From the NCBI RefSeq assembly GCF_030818695.1, contig NZ_JAUTAR010000001.1, positions 124,001 to 188,000 of the forward strand: a stretch of DNA of 64,000 nt, read 5' to 3'. The DNA comes from Chryseobacterium sp. SORGH_AS_0447. Lineage in GTDB: Bacteria > Bacteroidota > Bacteroidia > Flavobacteriales > Weeksellaceae. This document shows positions 36,180 to 44,013 of the stretch, in pieces. The notes under the pieces are model-generated. The model was not told the DNA's origin. It saw nothing but the letters and a program-made list of their open reading frames with translations, and did not search any database. How positions within the stretch are numbered: position 1 is the stretch's first letter; each line of letters starts with the position of its first letter. The translations under genes were made by a program, and so were the position numbers.

Positions 36180-36929
36180 ATGTCAATGATGAGAATAAAG
36201 TCTATATTGGTTTCTCAACCAGCGCCAAGTGAGTCGTCTCCGTACCTGGAAATTGCAAAGAAGGAAAAGATAAAGATTGATTTCCGTCCTTTCATCCACG
36301 TCGAAGGAGTTGACAATAAAGAACTGAGAACACAGAAGATCGATCTTACGCAATATACCGGAATCATTTTCACGAGTAAAAATGCGATAGACCATTACTT
36401 CAGATTAGCGGAAGAGCTGCGCTTTTCGGTACCTGACACGATGCGTTACATCTGCCAGTCCGAAGCGATTGCGAACTATCTTCAGAAGCATATCGTTTAC
36501 AGGAAAAGAAAGATCAGCTTTGGAGAAAAGAATTTTTCCGATCTGTTGCCGCTTTTCAAGAAGTTCCCGACAGAGAAATATCTGCTTCCCTCATCAGATG
36601 TTCTGAGTCCGGATATCGTAAAAACAATGGAAGCTTCCAACGTAGATTGGAAAAGAGCGATTATGTACAGAACCGTTTGCAGCGATCTTACCGACATCAA
36701 TGTAAAGGATTACGACATGCTTATCTTCTTCAGCCCGCAGGGGATCAAATCTCTGCAGCAGAATTTCCCAGGCTTCAAGCAGGAAGATACGAAAATCGGT
36801 GTTTTCGGATCTACCACTTCGGCAGCAGCAGAAGAAGCAGGATTGAAAGTGGATTTGATGGCGCCTACAAAAGAAACTCCGTCCATGACCATGGCATTGG
36901 AAAAATATATTAAAGCACTTCACAAATAA
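36180..36929 (+). CDS. hemD: Uroporphyrinogen-III synthase
   Basis: Closes and inverts hydroxymethylbilane to uroporphyrinogen III in heme synthesis. The 249-residue protein has the two-domain pattern: SILVSQPAP at the start, YTGIIFTSKNAIDHYF (first hinge), YLLPSSDVLSPDI, MYRTVCSD, YDMLIFFSPQGIKSL and IGVFGSTTSAAAEEAGL. Sequence conservation in this family is low, but motif order fits. The start could also be the Met at 36186 or 36189. Confidence 0.9.
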   Translation: MSMMRIKSILVSQPAPSESSPYLEIAKKEKIKIDFRPFIHVEGVDNKELRTQKIDLTQYTGIIFTSKNAIDHYFRLAEELRFSVPDTMRYICQSEAIANYLQKHIVYRKRKISFGEKNFSDLLPLFKKFPTEKYLLPSSDVLSPDIVKTMEASNVDWKRAIMYRTVCSDLTDINVKDYDMLIFFSPQGIKSLQQNFPGFKQEDTKIGVFGSTTSAAAEEAGLKVDLMAPTKETPSMTMALEKYIKALHK

Positions 36930-36952
36930 GTTTTAATATAAAAATATAAAGC

Positions 36953-36988
36953 AACCGTCTTTTCATACAGGAAAGATGGTTTTTTTTT
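36953..36988 (+). terminator. Terminator after hemD
   Basis: AACCGTCTTTTC paired with GAAAGATGGTT (one wobble and a bulge), followed by nine T. Confidence 0.75.
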
Positions 36989-37016
36989 AACTAAATTTGA
37001 ACAAGAATTAATATTA

Positions 37017-39062
37017 ATGGAAGCTCCAAAGGCAAAAAAAATAGAAAAACTCCTCGAAACACACGGTGATCAAAGAATTGATAACTATTTCTGGCTCAAC
37101 GAAAGGGAAAATCCCGAAGTCATTAAATATCTTGAAGAAGAAAATACGTATGCCGATTTCGTGATGAAAGATACGGAGCAGCTGCAAGAAGAACTCTTTG
37201 AGGAAATGAAAGCCCGCTATAAGAAAGATGATGAGTCCCTGCCGTATTTTTTCAATGGATATTGGTATATCGTTCGGTATGAAGAAGGAAAAGAATATCC
37301 GATCTTCTGCAGAAAATACCAAAGCCTGGAAAACGAAGAGGAAATTATTCTCGATGTCAACATCCTGGCGGAAGGCGAAAATTATTTTGAAGTAGGCAGC
37401 GTGGCTGTAGCTCCGAATAATGAATTAGCTTCTTTTTCAACCGATAATGTAAGCCGCAGGATTTACAGCATCAATTTCAAAAATCTTAAAACAGGCGAAA
37501 TCCTTACTGATAAAATTGAGAATACGACCGGAAAAGCAGTCTGGGCCAATGATAACGAACATGTATTCTACATCAGAAAAGACGAAAGCCTGAGAGCTTT
37601 CCAGGTTTACCGTCATAAGCTGGGAACCGACGCTTCTGAAGATGTGCTGATTTTCCATGAAGAAGACGATACCTTTGACGTAAATGTCTTCAAAACAAAA
37701 TCCCTGGAATATATTTTTATTGCCAGCTCAAGCACGATTTCGGATGAACACCGGTTTATCCCTTCCGACAATGTTTTTGCAGACTGGACGATTATTCAGC
37801 CGAGGATTGACGATCTGGAATATTCCGTAGAACATTACGAAGACGAATTTTACATCATTACGAATGCAGATGATGCTTTCAATTTTAAAATCGTAAAAAC
37901 CAAAATCGATAACTGCGGTATGGAAAACTGGGTGGATGTTATTCCGCACCGCCCTGAAGTTCTGCTGGAAGGTTTTGAGATCTTTAAAAATTACCTGGTG
38001 CTTGAAGAGCGCGAGCAGGGCCTTTTACAGATTAAGATCATCGACGAAAAAACGCAGGAATCTTATTACCTACCGTTCTCGGATCCTACCTATACGGCCT
38101 ATATCGGGGTAAATCTTGAATTTGATACGGAAGTTCTCCGCTACGGCTATACTTCCCTTACGCAGCCAAGTTCTACCTACGAATACAATATGAAAGAGAA
38201 GACCACCATTCTTCTTAAGCAGCAGGAAGTACTGGGCGGAAAATTTTTCCCGGAAAACTACATTTCGGAAAGAATCTGGGCAGATTCCAGAGATGGGGAG
38301 ACAAAAATTCCTATTTCTCTGGTATATCATAAAGACACAAAAAAATCTGCGGATACCCCGCTGCTTTTATACGGATACGGAAGTTACGGCCATACGGTAG
38401 ATGCAAGTTTCTCGAATGTACGGCTTTCGATCCTGGACAGAGGTTTTATTTATGCCATAGCACACATCAGAGGAGGAGAATACCTGGGAAGAGAATGGTA
38501 TGAAGACGGAAAAATGCTGTTCAAGAAAAATACGTTCTTCGATTTTATTGATGCCGGAACGTTTTTAATTAAAGAAAATTACACTTCATCCAAACATCTG
38601 TATGCCATGGGCGGAAGCGCCGGAGGATTGCTGGTAGGAGCAGTAATGAATTACGAACCTTCCTTATTCAACGGGATCGTGGCGCAGGTTCCTTTTGTGG
38701 ATGTGGTGACGACCATGCTGGATGAAACCATTCCTTTGACAACCGGAGAATACGACGAATGGGGAAATCCGAATGACGAAGAATATTACTATTACATGAA
38801 AGAATATTCACCGTACGATAATGTAGAAGCCAAAGATTATCCGAATGTACTGATCACTACCGGACTGCACGATTCGCAGGTTCAGTATTGGGAGCCGGCC
38901 AAATGGACTGCAAAACTGAGGGAATTGAAAACGGATAATAACCTCTTGGTTTTTAAGACCGATATGAGCGCAGGCCACGGCGGAGCAAGCGGAAGGTTTG
39001 AATCCTTAAAAGAAGATGCCCTGGAATATGCATTTTTACTAAAACTCGAAAATAAAAATTAA
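37017..39062 (+). CDS. Oligopeptidase B-type S9 serine peptidase
   Basis: A 681-residue cytoplasmic prolyl-oligopeptidase-family enzyme. Residues 1-410 form the beta-propeller; the rest is the alpha/beta-hydrolase domain with nucleophile Ser534 in MGGSAGGLL, Asp619 in GLHDSQV and His654 in AGHGGASGR. Features such as LLYGYGSYG, RGGEYLGREWYEDGK and PFVDVVTTMLDETIPLT match oligopeptidase B, which cuts peptides after basic residues. No signal peptide. It is followed 3 nt later by a small membrane-protein gene. Confidence 0.93.
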   Translation: MEAPKAKKIEKLLETHGDQRIDNYFWLNERENPEVIKYLEEENTYADFVMKDTEQLQEELFEEMKARYKKDDESLPYFFNGYWYIVRYEEGKEYPIFCRKYQSLENEEEIILDVNILAEGENYFEVGSVAVAPNNELASFSTDNVSRRIYSINFKNLKTGEILTDKIENTTGKAVWANDNEHVFYIRKDESLRAFQVYRHKLGTDASEDVLIFHEEDDTFDVNVFKTKSLEYIFIASSSTISDEHRFIPSDNVFADWTIIQPRIDDLEYSVEHYEDEFYIITNADDAFNFKIVKTKIDNCGMENWVDVIPHRPEVLLEGFEIFKNYLVLEEREQGLLQIKIIDEKTQESYYLPFSDPTYTAYIGVNLEFDTEVLRYGYTSLTQPSSTYEYNMKEKTTILLKQQEVLGGKFFPENYISERIWADSRDGETKIPISLVYHKDTKKSADTPLLLYGYGSYGHTVDASFSNVRLSILDRGFIYAIAHIRGGEYLGREWYEDGKMLFKKNTFFDFIDAGTFLIKENYTSSKHLYAMGGSAGGLLVGAVMNYEPSLFNGIVAQVPFVDVVTTMLDETIPLTTGEYDEWGNPNDEEYYYYMKEYSPYDNVEAKDYPNVLITTGLHDSQVQYWEPAKWTAKLRELKTDNNLLVFKTDMSAGHGGASGRFESLKEDALEYAFLLKLENKN

Positions 39063-39065
39063 GAT

Positions 39066-39263
39066 ATGACTCTCCTGATTATTTTCATTGGCATTGCTCT
39101 CGTGTATTATCTTTTCCAAAAAAGCAGAATCAATCGAATTGAAAAACAGGAATACCTGCGGGAAAAGAGAGATGAAAAGTTTGAGCAGCTTCTGAATCTT
39201 GCAAGAAAGCAGGACGCGGCAAAATCTGAAGCGCAGCATATCCATAACAATCAGGAAAATTGA
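39066..39263 (+). CDS. Small single-TM protein, unknown function
   Basis: A 65-residue protein: one TM helix (about 2-17, LLIIFIGIALVYYLF) then a highly charged helical region rich in Lys, Glu and Arg that may form a coiled coil. It lies 3 nt after the oligopeptidase gene and 10 nt before the next gene, so probably belongs to the same transcript. No family recognised. Confidence 0.65.
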   Translation: MTLLIIFIGIALVYYLFQKSRINRIEKQEYLREKRDEKFEQLLNLARKQDAAKSEAQHIHNNQEN

Positions 39264-39273
39264 TTTATACATT

Positions 39274-39618
39274 ATGAATAACGAAGCAGAATATTGGCAG
39301 AAAGTAGAACAATTTTTCATTGAAAATTTTGATACGGAGAAAAATGCGCCTATTGAAACCTATCTTTTCCTGATAGGCCTTCAGGAACTGGGCAGCGGCC
39401 AGCAGAAATATACGAAAGACGATAAAGTTAACCTCATCCATATTGCCGTATGCAGGCTGCTGGAACCGTTCGGGTACTATAAATTTTCGCATTACGACGA
39501 CGACGGTTATCCCCATTTTGAAAAACTGGAAGACCTTCCGGAACTGAAGCCTAATGAGCAGCAGCTCTTGATGAAAAAAGCGATCATTCAGTATTTTCAG
39601 GATGAGGAATTGATTTAA
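39274..39618 (+). CDS. Conserved hypothetical protein
   Basis: A 114-residue soluble acidic protein with no signal peptide or TM helix. It contains ETYLFLIGLQELGSG and a region rich in aromatic and acidic residues (KFSHYDDDGYPHFEKL). The type looks conserved in Flavobacteriia, but I do not know a function. The start at 39274 (MNNEAEYWQK) is chosen over 39199, whose extension overlaps the upstream gene. Confidence 0.7.
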   Translation: MNNEAEYWQKVEQFFIENFDTEKNAPIETYLFLIGLQELGSGQQKYTKDDKVNLIHIAVCRLLEPFGYYKFSHYDDDGYPHFEKLEDLPELKPNEQQLLMKKAIIQYFQDEELI

Positions 39619-39643
39619 AGTTTAATTTTAATCTTTTTAAAAT

Positions 39644-39678
39644 AAAAAAGGAAAGTAGTAGTTACTTTCCTTTTTATT
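39644..39678. terminator. Bidirectional terminator
   Basis: AAAAAGGAAAGTA/TACTTTCCTTTTT-type stem between genes ending at 39618 (+) and 39808 (-), with A- and T-tracts on the two sides. Confidence 0.8.
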
Positions 39679-39735
39679 TTTGAAATAATTCTTTTTACAC
39701 TTTGACTAAAGCCGATGGAATGGCTTTATATTGAA

Positions 39736-39753
39736 AACGGGCTGAAGCCCGTT
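39736..39753. repeat. GGGCTnnAGCCC palindrome, copy 1
   Basis: AACGGGCTGAAGCCCGTT, an 18-nt hairpin unit in the intergenic space. It belongs to the dispersed family also seen at 46803-46918, 48328 and 49882. Confidence 0.65.
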
Positions 39754-39807
39754 CTTACGGATAAAGGTGTTTCCATTGGCATTTTCTGGAATGATCACCG
39801 TCAGGTA

Positions 39808-40293
39808 TTACTTCAGAATTTCATCCAGCTGAGTTAACCCCGTTTTAAATCCTTCTTCAAAACCCATTCCTAGCAATTTTGTTAACACCTCTTCGCTCGG
39901 AAAATGGATATTAACCGTTACTTTTGTTCCTTCTTCCACCCCTGTAAAGCCGAAAAGCCATTTTACTTCAGGAAAATCAGGACTTTCAATTCCGTTTTCA
40001 TCGCAGAAAGAATCGGTTCCGTCGAAGCTGCGGTGTTCGGTAATTTCTCCGAACTTTACTTTCGCATAATGCCGTTCTCCCGCCGGCCCAACCATCGCAT
40101 ACAGCCATGTTCCGCCATTTTTAAAATCCTGGGTTTTCGTTTCGCATTTCCAGGGTCTCGGTGCCCACCATTGGTCTAGCAATTCGGATTTTGTAAAATA
40201 GTCCCAGACTTTTGATACTTCAGCATCATAGATTTTCATTACATAGATGCTTTTTGCATCGAAATCTTTGTTGAAAATAGTATTGGATTCCAT
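39808..40293 (-). CDS. SRPBCC/AHSA1-family protein
   Basis: A 161-residue soluble START-like (Bet v 1) fold protein of the AHSA1 type, which binds hydrophobic ligands or client proteins. Seen: the family pattern YDAEVSKVWDYFTKSELLDQWW, KNGGTWLYAM, ITEHRSF and the terminal helix EEGFKTGLTQLDEIL. Role unknown. It stands alone. Confidence 0.88.
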   Translation of the reverse strand: MESNTIFNKDFDAKSIYVMKIYDAEVSKVWDYFTKSELLDQWWAPRPWKCETKTQDFKNGGTWLYAMVGPAGERHYAKVKFGEITEHRSFDGTDSFCDENGIESPDFPEVKWLFGFTGVEEGTKVTVNIHFPSEEVLTKLLGMGFEEGFKTGLTQLDEILK

Positions 40294-40499
40294 AAAAAAT
40301 ATTTTGTTTATACAAAGCTACAGTTTATTTTAAGCATGGCTAGTTTTCCTATGCCACCCATTTAAAAATTCCTAAATAAATGTTAAAAAATAGATTTTTA
40401 AGAAAAATTACACAATTTTATGGCTTATTTTTTGTTTATTAAATCACAAAATAATAATTTTAACATTTACTATTTAAAAAACCCATTAAAAATCAATAA

Positions 40500-42047
40500 A
40501 TGAATAATAAATTCATTCCAATAATTTCAGTGTTTATGACGATCTCACTGATTGTTTTCGTAACACTCCAGTTTTATTGGCTGAAAAATTATTATGGTGC
40601 GCTGGAACAGGACTTTTCTTCAAAAGTCTATTCTGCATTGGAAGGAACAACCAAAAGCATCGGTGAAATTGAGCTTGATAAATACCTGAATGTCGAAAAC
40701 AAGGATTTCAGGAACAATATTCTGGCCAATAGTGAGCAGCCGACTTTAACGACCATCCAGCAGGTAGAGGATTCCGGCAAGCAACGACAGATCATTTACC
40801 TGAAAAACATTATCGAAAAAAGCCAGCTTCCGATTTCGCAGAAAGGAGATTCCATCAAGCTTACCAAATTATACACCGACGAAGCGGCCTATAAAATAAA
40901 GCGCGATACAACCGACCGCGGCATCCTTACGGCCGACCTCAACCAGGATATTGAAAATGGCGATTATTCAATGAAAGAATACGCCAAGATCGTAGGAAAC
41001 AACCTCCCGATATCGAAAAGGGTAAATTCCAAGGTTCTGGATTCCGTGATTACCAAAGAGCTCCGGATTCGTGGGATTTCCGCTAAATTCGGCTATGGGA
41101 TTATCGACAAGAATAACAACCTTACTAAAGTAGTAAGCAGGGATTATAAAGACCGGAAAGATAACAATACGTACAGTTATCCGCTGTTTACGGATCAAAA
41201 AGAAAGAACGCTGTATAGCTTAGCTCTGGTATTCCCGAAAAAGGATTATTCCCTGGCCATGAACAACTGGCCGATGCTGTTGGGAACTTTTCTGTCCTTG
41301 TTAACGATTTTGGGAATTTACATTATTTCCATCAACTATATGATGAAACAGAAAAAGCTGGCGGAGGTAAAAACGGATTTCATCAACAATATGTCCCATG
41401 AGTTTAAGACGCCGCTGGCGACGATTTCCGTAGCCACCGATTCCTTAGCCAACGATAAGATTGCCACCAATCCGGATAAGGTAAAATATTATTCGGAACT
41501 GATCAAGCAGGAGAACCTGAGGATGAAAAAACAGGTGGAGAACGTCCTGAACATGTCGAAGCTGGAAAGAAACGAAGTCCGGTTGTTTTTAAAGGAGACC
41601 AATGTACGCGAACTGATCCGCAGGACAACGGAATCTTTTAACCTGATCGTCCAGCAAAGAAACGGGACCCTTGTGCAGGAATTTAACGCAACGCATTATA
41701 ATTTTAAAATCGATGAGTTCCATATTTCCAATATGCTGGTAAACCTTTTGGATAATGCCAACAAATATTCGCCGGAGGCACCGGAAATCACGATCCGAAC
41801 CAAGAATGAAGGGCATTTTTATGTAATAGAAGTTTCAGATAAGGGAATGGGAATGGAAACCCATAACAAAACGAAGATTTTTGAGAAATTCTTCAGAGAA
41901 GAAACAGGAAATATCCATAATGTAAAAGGACAGGGATTAGGGCTTTCCTATGTGAAAAAAATTGTAGAACTTCATAAAGGACAGATTATTGTAGATTCTT
42001 CTAAAGGAAAAGGAAGTACCTTTACAATTAAACTGCCGATGAGCTAG
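40500..42047 (+). CDS. Sensor histidine kinase (HisKA)
   Basis: A 515-residue membrane sensor kinase. TM helices at about 8-27 and 260-280 enclose a 230-residue periplasmic sensor region. The kinase part has NNMSHEFKTPL (phosphoryl-acceptor His), the N box NLLDNANKYS, G1 DKGMGM and G2 GQGLGLSYV. There is no HAMP domain evident. The downstream OmpR-type regulator (42128) completes a two-component system like Bacteroides RprX/RprY in layout. The signal is unknown. Confidence 0.93.
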   Translation: MNNKFIPIISVFMTISLIVFVTLQFYWLKNYYGALEQDFSSKVYSALEGTTKSIGEIELDKYLNVENKDFRNNILANSEQPTLTTIQQVEDSGKQRQIIYLKNIIEKSQLPISQKGDSIKLTKLYTDEAAYKIKRDTTDRGILTADLNQDIENGDYSMKEYAKIVGNNLPISKRVNSKVLDSVITKELRIRGISAKFGYGIIDKNNNLTKVVSRDYKDRKDNNTYSYPLFTDQKERTLYSLALVFPKKDYSLAMNNWPMLLGTFLSLLTILGIYIISINYMMKQKKLAEVKTDFINNMSHEFKTPLATISVATDSLANDKIATNPDKVKYYSELIKQENLRMKKQVENVLNMSKLERNEVRLFLKETNVRELIRRTTESFNLIVQQRNGTLVQEFNATHYNFKIDEFHISNMLVNLLDNANKYSPEAPEITIRTKNEGHFYVIEVSDKGMGMETHNKTKIFEKFFREETGNIHNVKGQGLGLSYVKKIVELHKGQIIVDSSKGKGSTFTIKLPMS

Positions 42048-42127
42048 ATAAAAAATAAACCAAAACAAAATACAGGAAGAAAAGAGTGACGGGTTCATTC
42101 TGACGATTAATTTTAATAATTTAAACT

Positions 42128-42814
42128 ATGAGCAACAGAATATTATTAGTAGAAGACGACCAGAGTTTCGGGGCTGTGCTGAAGGATTATTTAACGATAA
42201 ATAATTTCGAGGTTACTCTTGCCACCGACGGCGAACAGGGATTGAAAGAGTTTACGGAAAACGAATTCGACATCTGCATTTTTGACGTGATGATGCCGAA
42301 AAAAGACGGTTTTTCCCTGGCTGAAGACGTAAAAAAAATCGATAAAAATACCCCGATCATTTTCCTTACGGCAAGAAATATGAGGGAAGACATTCTGAAG
42401 GGATATCAGCTGGGTGCGGACGATTATATCACCAAGCCTTTCGATACCGAATTGCTGTTGTACAAGATCAAGGCTATTCTTCAGAGAAGCTCTACGCTGG
42501 AAAATGAAGAGCAGGAACAGTTCAAGATCAGCAACATCTTCTTCGATTCCATGCTGAGACAGTTGAGAGTAGGTGATAATGAATACAAGCTTTCTCCAAA
42601 AGAAAATGAGCTGTTGAAGCTGCTTTGCATCCACAGAAACGATTTTATGCCAAGAGACCTGGCCTTAAGAAAGATCTGGAAAAAAGAGAATTATTTCACG
42701 GCAAGAAGTATGGACGTTTATATTGCAAAACTCCGTAAGCTGCTGAAAGACGACGAAGGACTGGAAATCATCAACGTACACGGTGAAGGATTCAGACTTT
42801 TGGTTAAGAATTAA
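42128..42814 (+). CDS. OmpR-family response regulator (RprY-like)
   Basis: A 228-residue DNA-binding regulator. The receiver domain (1-120) has the acidic pair near residue 10 (EDDQ), the phosphoryl-acceptor Asp in IFDVMMPKKDG, the TAR triplet with conserved Thr, and ITKPF with conserved Lys. The winged-helix domain (about 130-228) contains LSPKENELLKLL and ARSMDVYIAKLRKLL. It is 80 nt downstream of its kinase. Target genes are unknown, though the metal-cluster gene starting 70 nt later is a candidate. Confidence 0.95.
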   Translation: MSNRILLVEDDQSFGAVLKDYLTINNFEVTLATDGEQGLKEFTENEFDICIFDVMMPKKDGFSLAEDVKKIDKNTPIIFLTARNMREDILKGYQLGADDYITKPFDTELLLYKIKAILQRSSTLENEEQEQFKISNIFFDSMLRQLRVGDNEYKLSPKENELLKLLCIHRNDFMPRDLALRKIWKKENYFTARSMDVYIAKLRKLLKDDEGLEIINVHGEGFRLLVKN

Positions 42815-42869
42815 TTTAAAATAAATTATTATAAATATAAAGTTAGCAAAGCAATTAAAAATGTTTTGC

Positions 42870-42877
42870 TAATTTTG
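42870..42877 (+). promoter_or_regulatory. -7 element of the metal-cluster lipoprotein gene
   Basis: TAATTTTG matches TAnnTTTG, 6 nt before the ATG at 42884. An inverted repeat AGCAAA...TTTGCT (42844-42869) sits immediately upstream, where an operator could be. Confidence 0.5.
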
Positions 42878-42883
42878 TTTTAT

Positions 42884-43519
42884 ATGAAGAATACATTGTT
42901 GGGCCTGATGGCCATTTCTATAATTACAGTTTCTTGTAAAAAAGACGAGAGAGCCACCTATCTTACGGAAGAAGCAGGCGTTGAGCAGCCGGCTGTGGCT
43001 GTAAACCAGGCTCCAAAGGCTTCTCTTATAGACCAGGCGGGCATTACCACTGGTTCCGGAACAGCAACCGTTACCGCCGCCGGGATGAACCCTCCTCACG
43101 GGCAACCGGGACACCGGTGTGATATTCCTGTCGGGCAGCCTTTGAATTCCGCTCCGGCACAACCGCAAAACGGACAGAATGTAGCGGTAAATACCCAGCA
43201 GGGACAAGCCATCCAGATTGATCCTAATGCGCTTCAGCCCGGAAAGTTTACCGTAGACAAAAGCGGAAAAGCAAAAACCGTAACTCCAAAAGGAATGAAT
43301 CCGCCTCACGGAGAACCTGGGCACCGATGTGACATTCCTGTCGGACAGCCTCTGAACAGCAAACCGGCTCAGACCCAGCAACCGGCTCAGGTAGTTGCAC
43401 AAAACACACCGGTTCAGGCTGCTGCACCGGCACCTACAGGTCCGAAACCGGCAGCAAACCCTCCGCACGGAGAGCCTTGGCACAACTGCGCCGTGAAAGT
43501 TGGTGAAGCTTTACCATAA
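42884..43519 (+). CDS. Repeat lipoprotein with three NPPHGxPxHxC motifs
   Basis: A 211-residue lipoprotein (lipobox ITVSC, Cys18). Three copies of a His/Cys motif occur: residues 68-84 (MNPPHGQPGHRCDIPVG), 138-154 (MNPPHGEPGHRCDIPVG) and 192-207 (NPPHGEPWHNCAVKVG), joined by Pro/Gln/Ala-rich linkers. The rest is low complexity. The motif is a probable metal-binding unit, since His, His and Cys are invariant among the three. Position just upstream of a Cys-rich protein and an HMA-fused receptor suggests metal handling, but this is inference. I start at 42884 (MKNTLLGLMAIS). Confidence 0.8.
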   Translation: MKNTLLGLMAISIITVSCKKDERATYLTEEAGVEQPAVAVNQAPKASLIDQAGITTGSGTATVTAAGMNPPHGQPGHRCDIPVGQPLNSAPAQPQNGQNVAVNTQQGQAIQIDPNALQPGKFTVDKSGKAKTVTPKGMNPPHGEPGHRCDIPVGQPLNSKPAQTQQPAQVVAQNTPVQAAAPAPTGPKPAANPPHGEPWHNCAVKVGEALP

Positions 43520-43525
43520 ATTTTG

Positions 43526-43533
43526 TATTTTTG
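43526..43533 (+). promoter_or_regulatory. -7 element of the Cys-rich protein gene
   Basis: TATTTTTG matches TAnnTTTG and ends 4 nt before the ATG at 43538, so the transcript would be leaderless or nearly so. Confidence 0.45.
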
Positions 43534-43537
43534 CAGC

Positions 43538-43906
43538 ATGAAATTATTTCAGATCATAACGATTATTTTCTGCTTAGGAATATTCTTTATTCCTAAAGAT
43601 AATTTCTATGCGCAGAAGATGCAGGAGACCTGCTGCAAAAATGATTCTGAAATGAGCTGCTGTAAGAAAGACCATCAGCAGCATTCCAAAGAAAACCAGG
43701 GTAAGAAAGATAAAAAATCCTCATGCAGCGACGATTGCTGCTCTACCTGCGTTACCTGCTACACGTATATAGAAACACCGTGCTCCAGGAATCTGCAGGC
43801 GGAGATTTCGTATTATCAATCCAATAAAAATTTACAGTTCGAATATTCGGATCCGTATATTTCAGACCGTTTAAAAGAAATCTGGCAACCGCCGAAAATA
43901 GGTTAA
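43538..43906 (+). CDS. Small Cys-rich exported protein
   Basis: A 122-residue protein with a hydrophobic signal-like start (about 3-25, ending NFYAQK) followed by many cysteines: ETCCKNDSEMSCCKKD, SSCSDDCCSTCVTCYTY, and a C-terminal EIWQPPKIG. His-rich and Lys-rich stretches lie between. The Cys density and C-terminal PP-containing end recall the HYC_CC_PP-type proteins of Flavobacteriia, but I see no HYC motif, so family membership is tentative. It sits upstream of the HMA-fused receptor and probably binds metal. Confidence 0.7.
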   Translation: MKLFQIITIIFCLGIFFIPKDNFYAQKMQETCCKNDSEMSCCKKDHQQHSKENQGKKDKKSSCSDDCCSTCVTCYTYIETPCSRNLQAEISYYQSNKNLQFEYSDPYISDRLKEIWQPPKIG

Positions 43907-44013
43907 TTAAATAAACTTAACAATGTATCCGTTTAGCAATTTATCAATGTTTTCAGATGACTACTTTGCTATATCGAGACATTCATTTAATTAATCTAAA
44001 TTTTTTAAACCCC

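Noticed and set aside
42869..43483. 204-residue Arg-rich frame opposite the repeat lipoprotein
   Set aside because: Shadow of the repeated PPHG codons; no start context and no family.
43080..43500. Possible CRISPR-like repeats
   Set aside because: Three repeats encode the same His/Cys protein motif in frame at unequal spacing, so they are protein repeats. No other repeat array in the window fits CRISPR.
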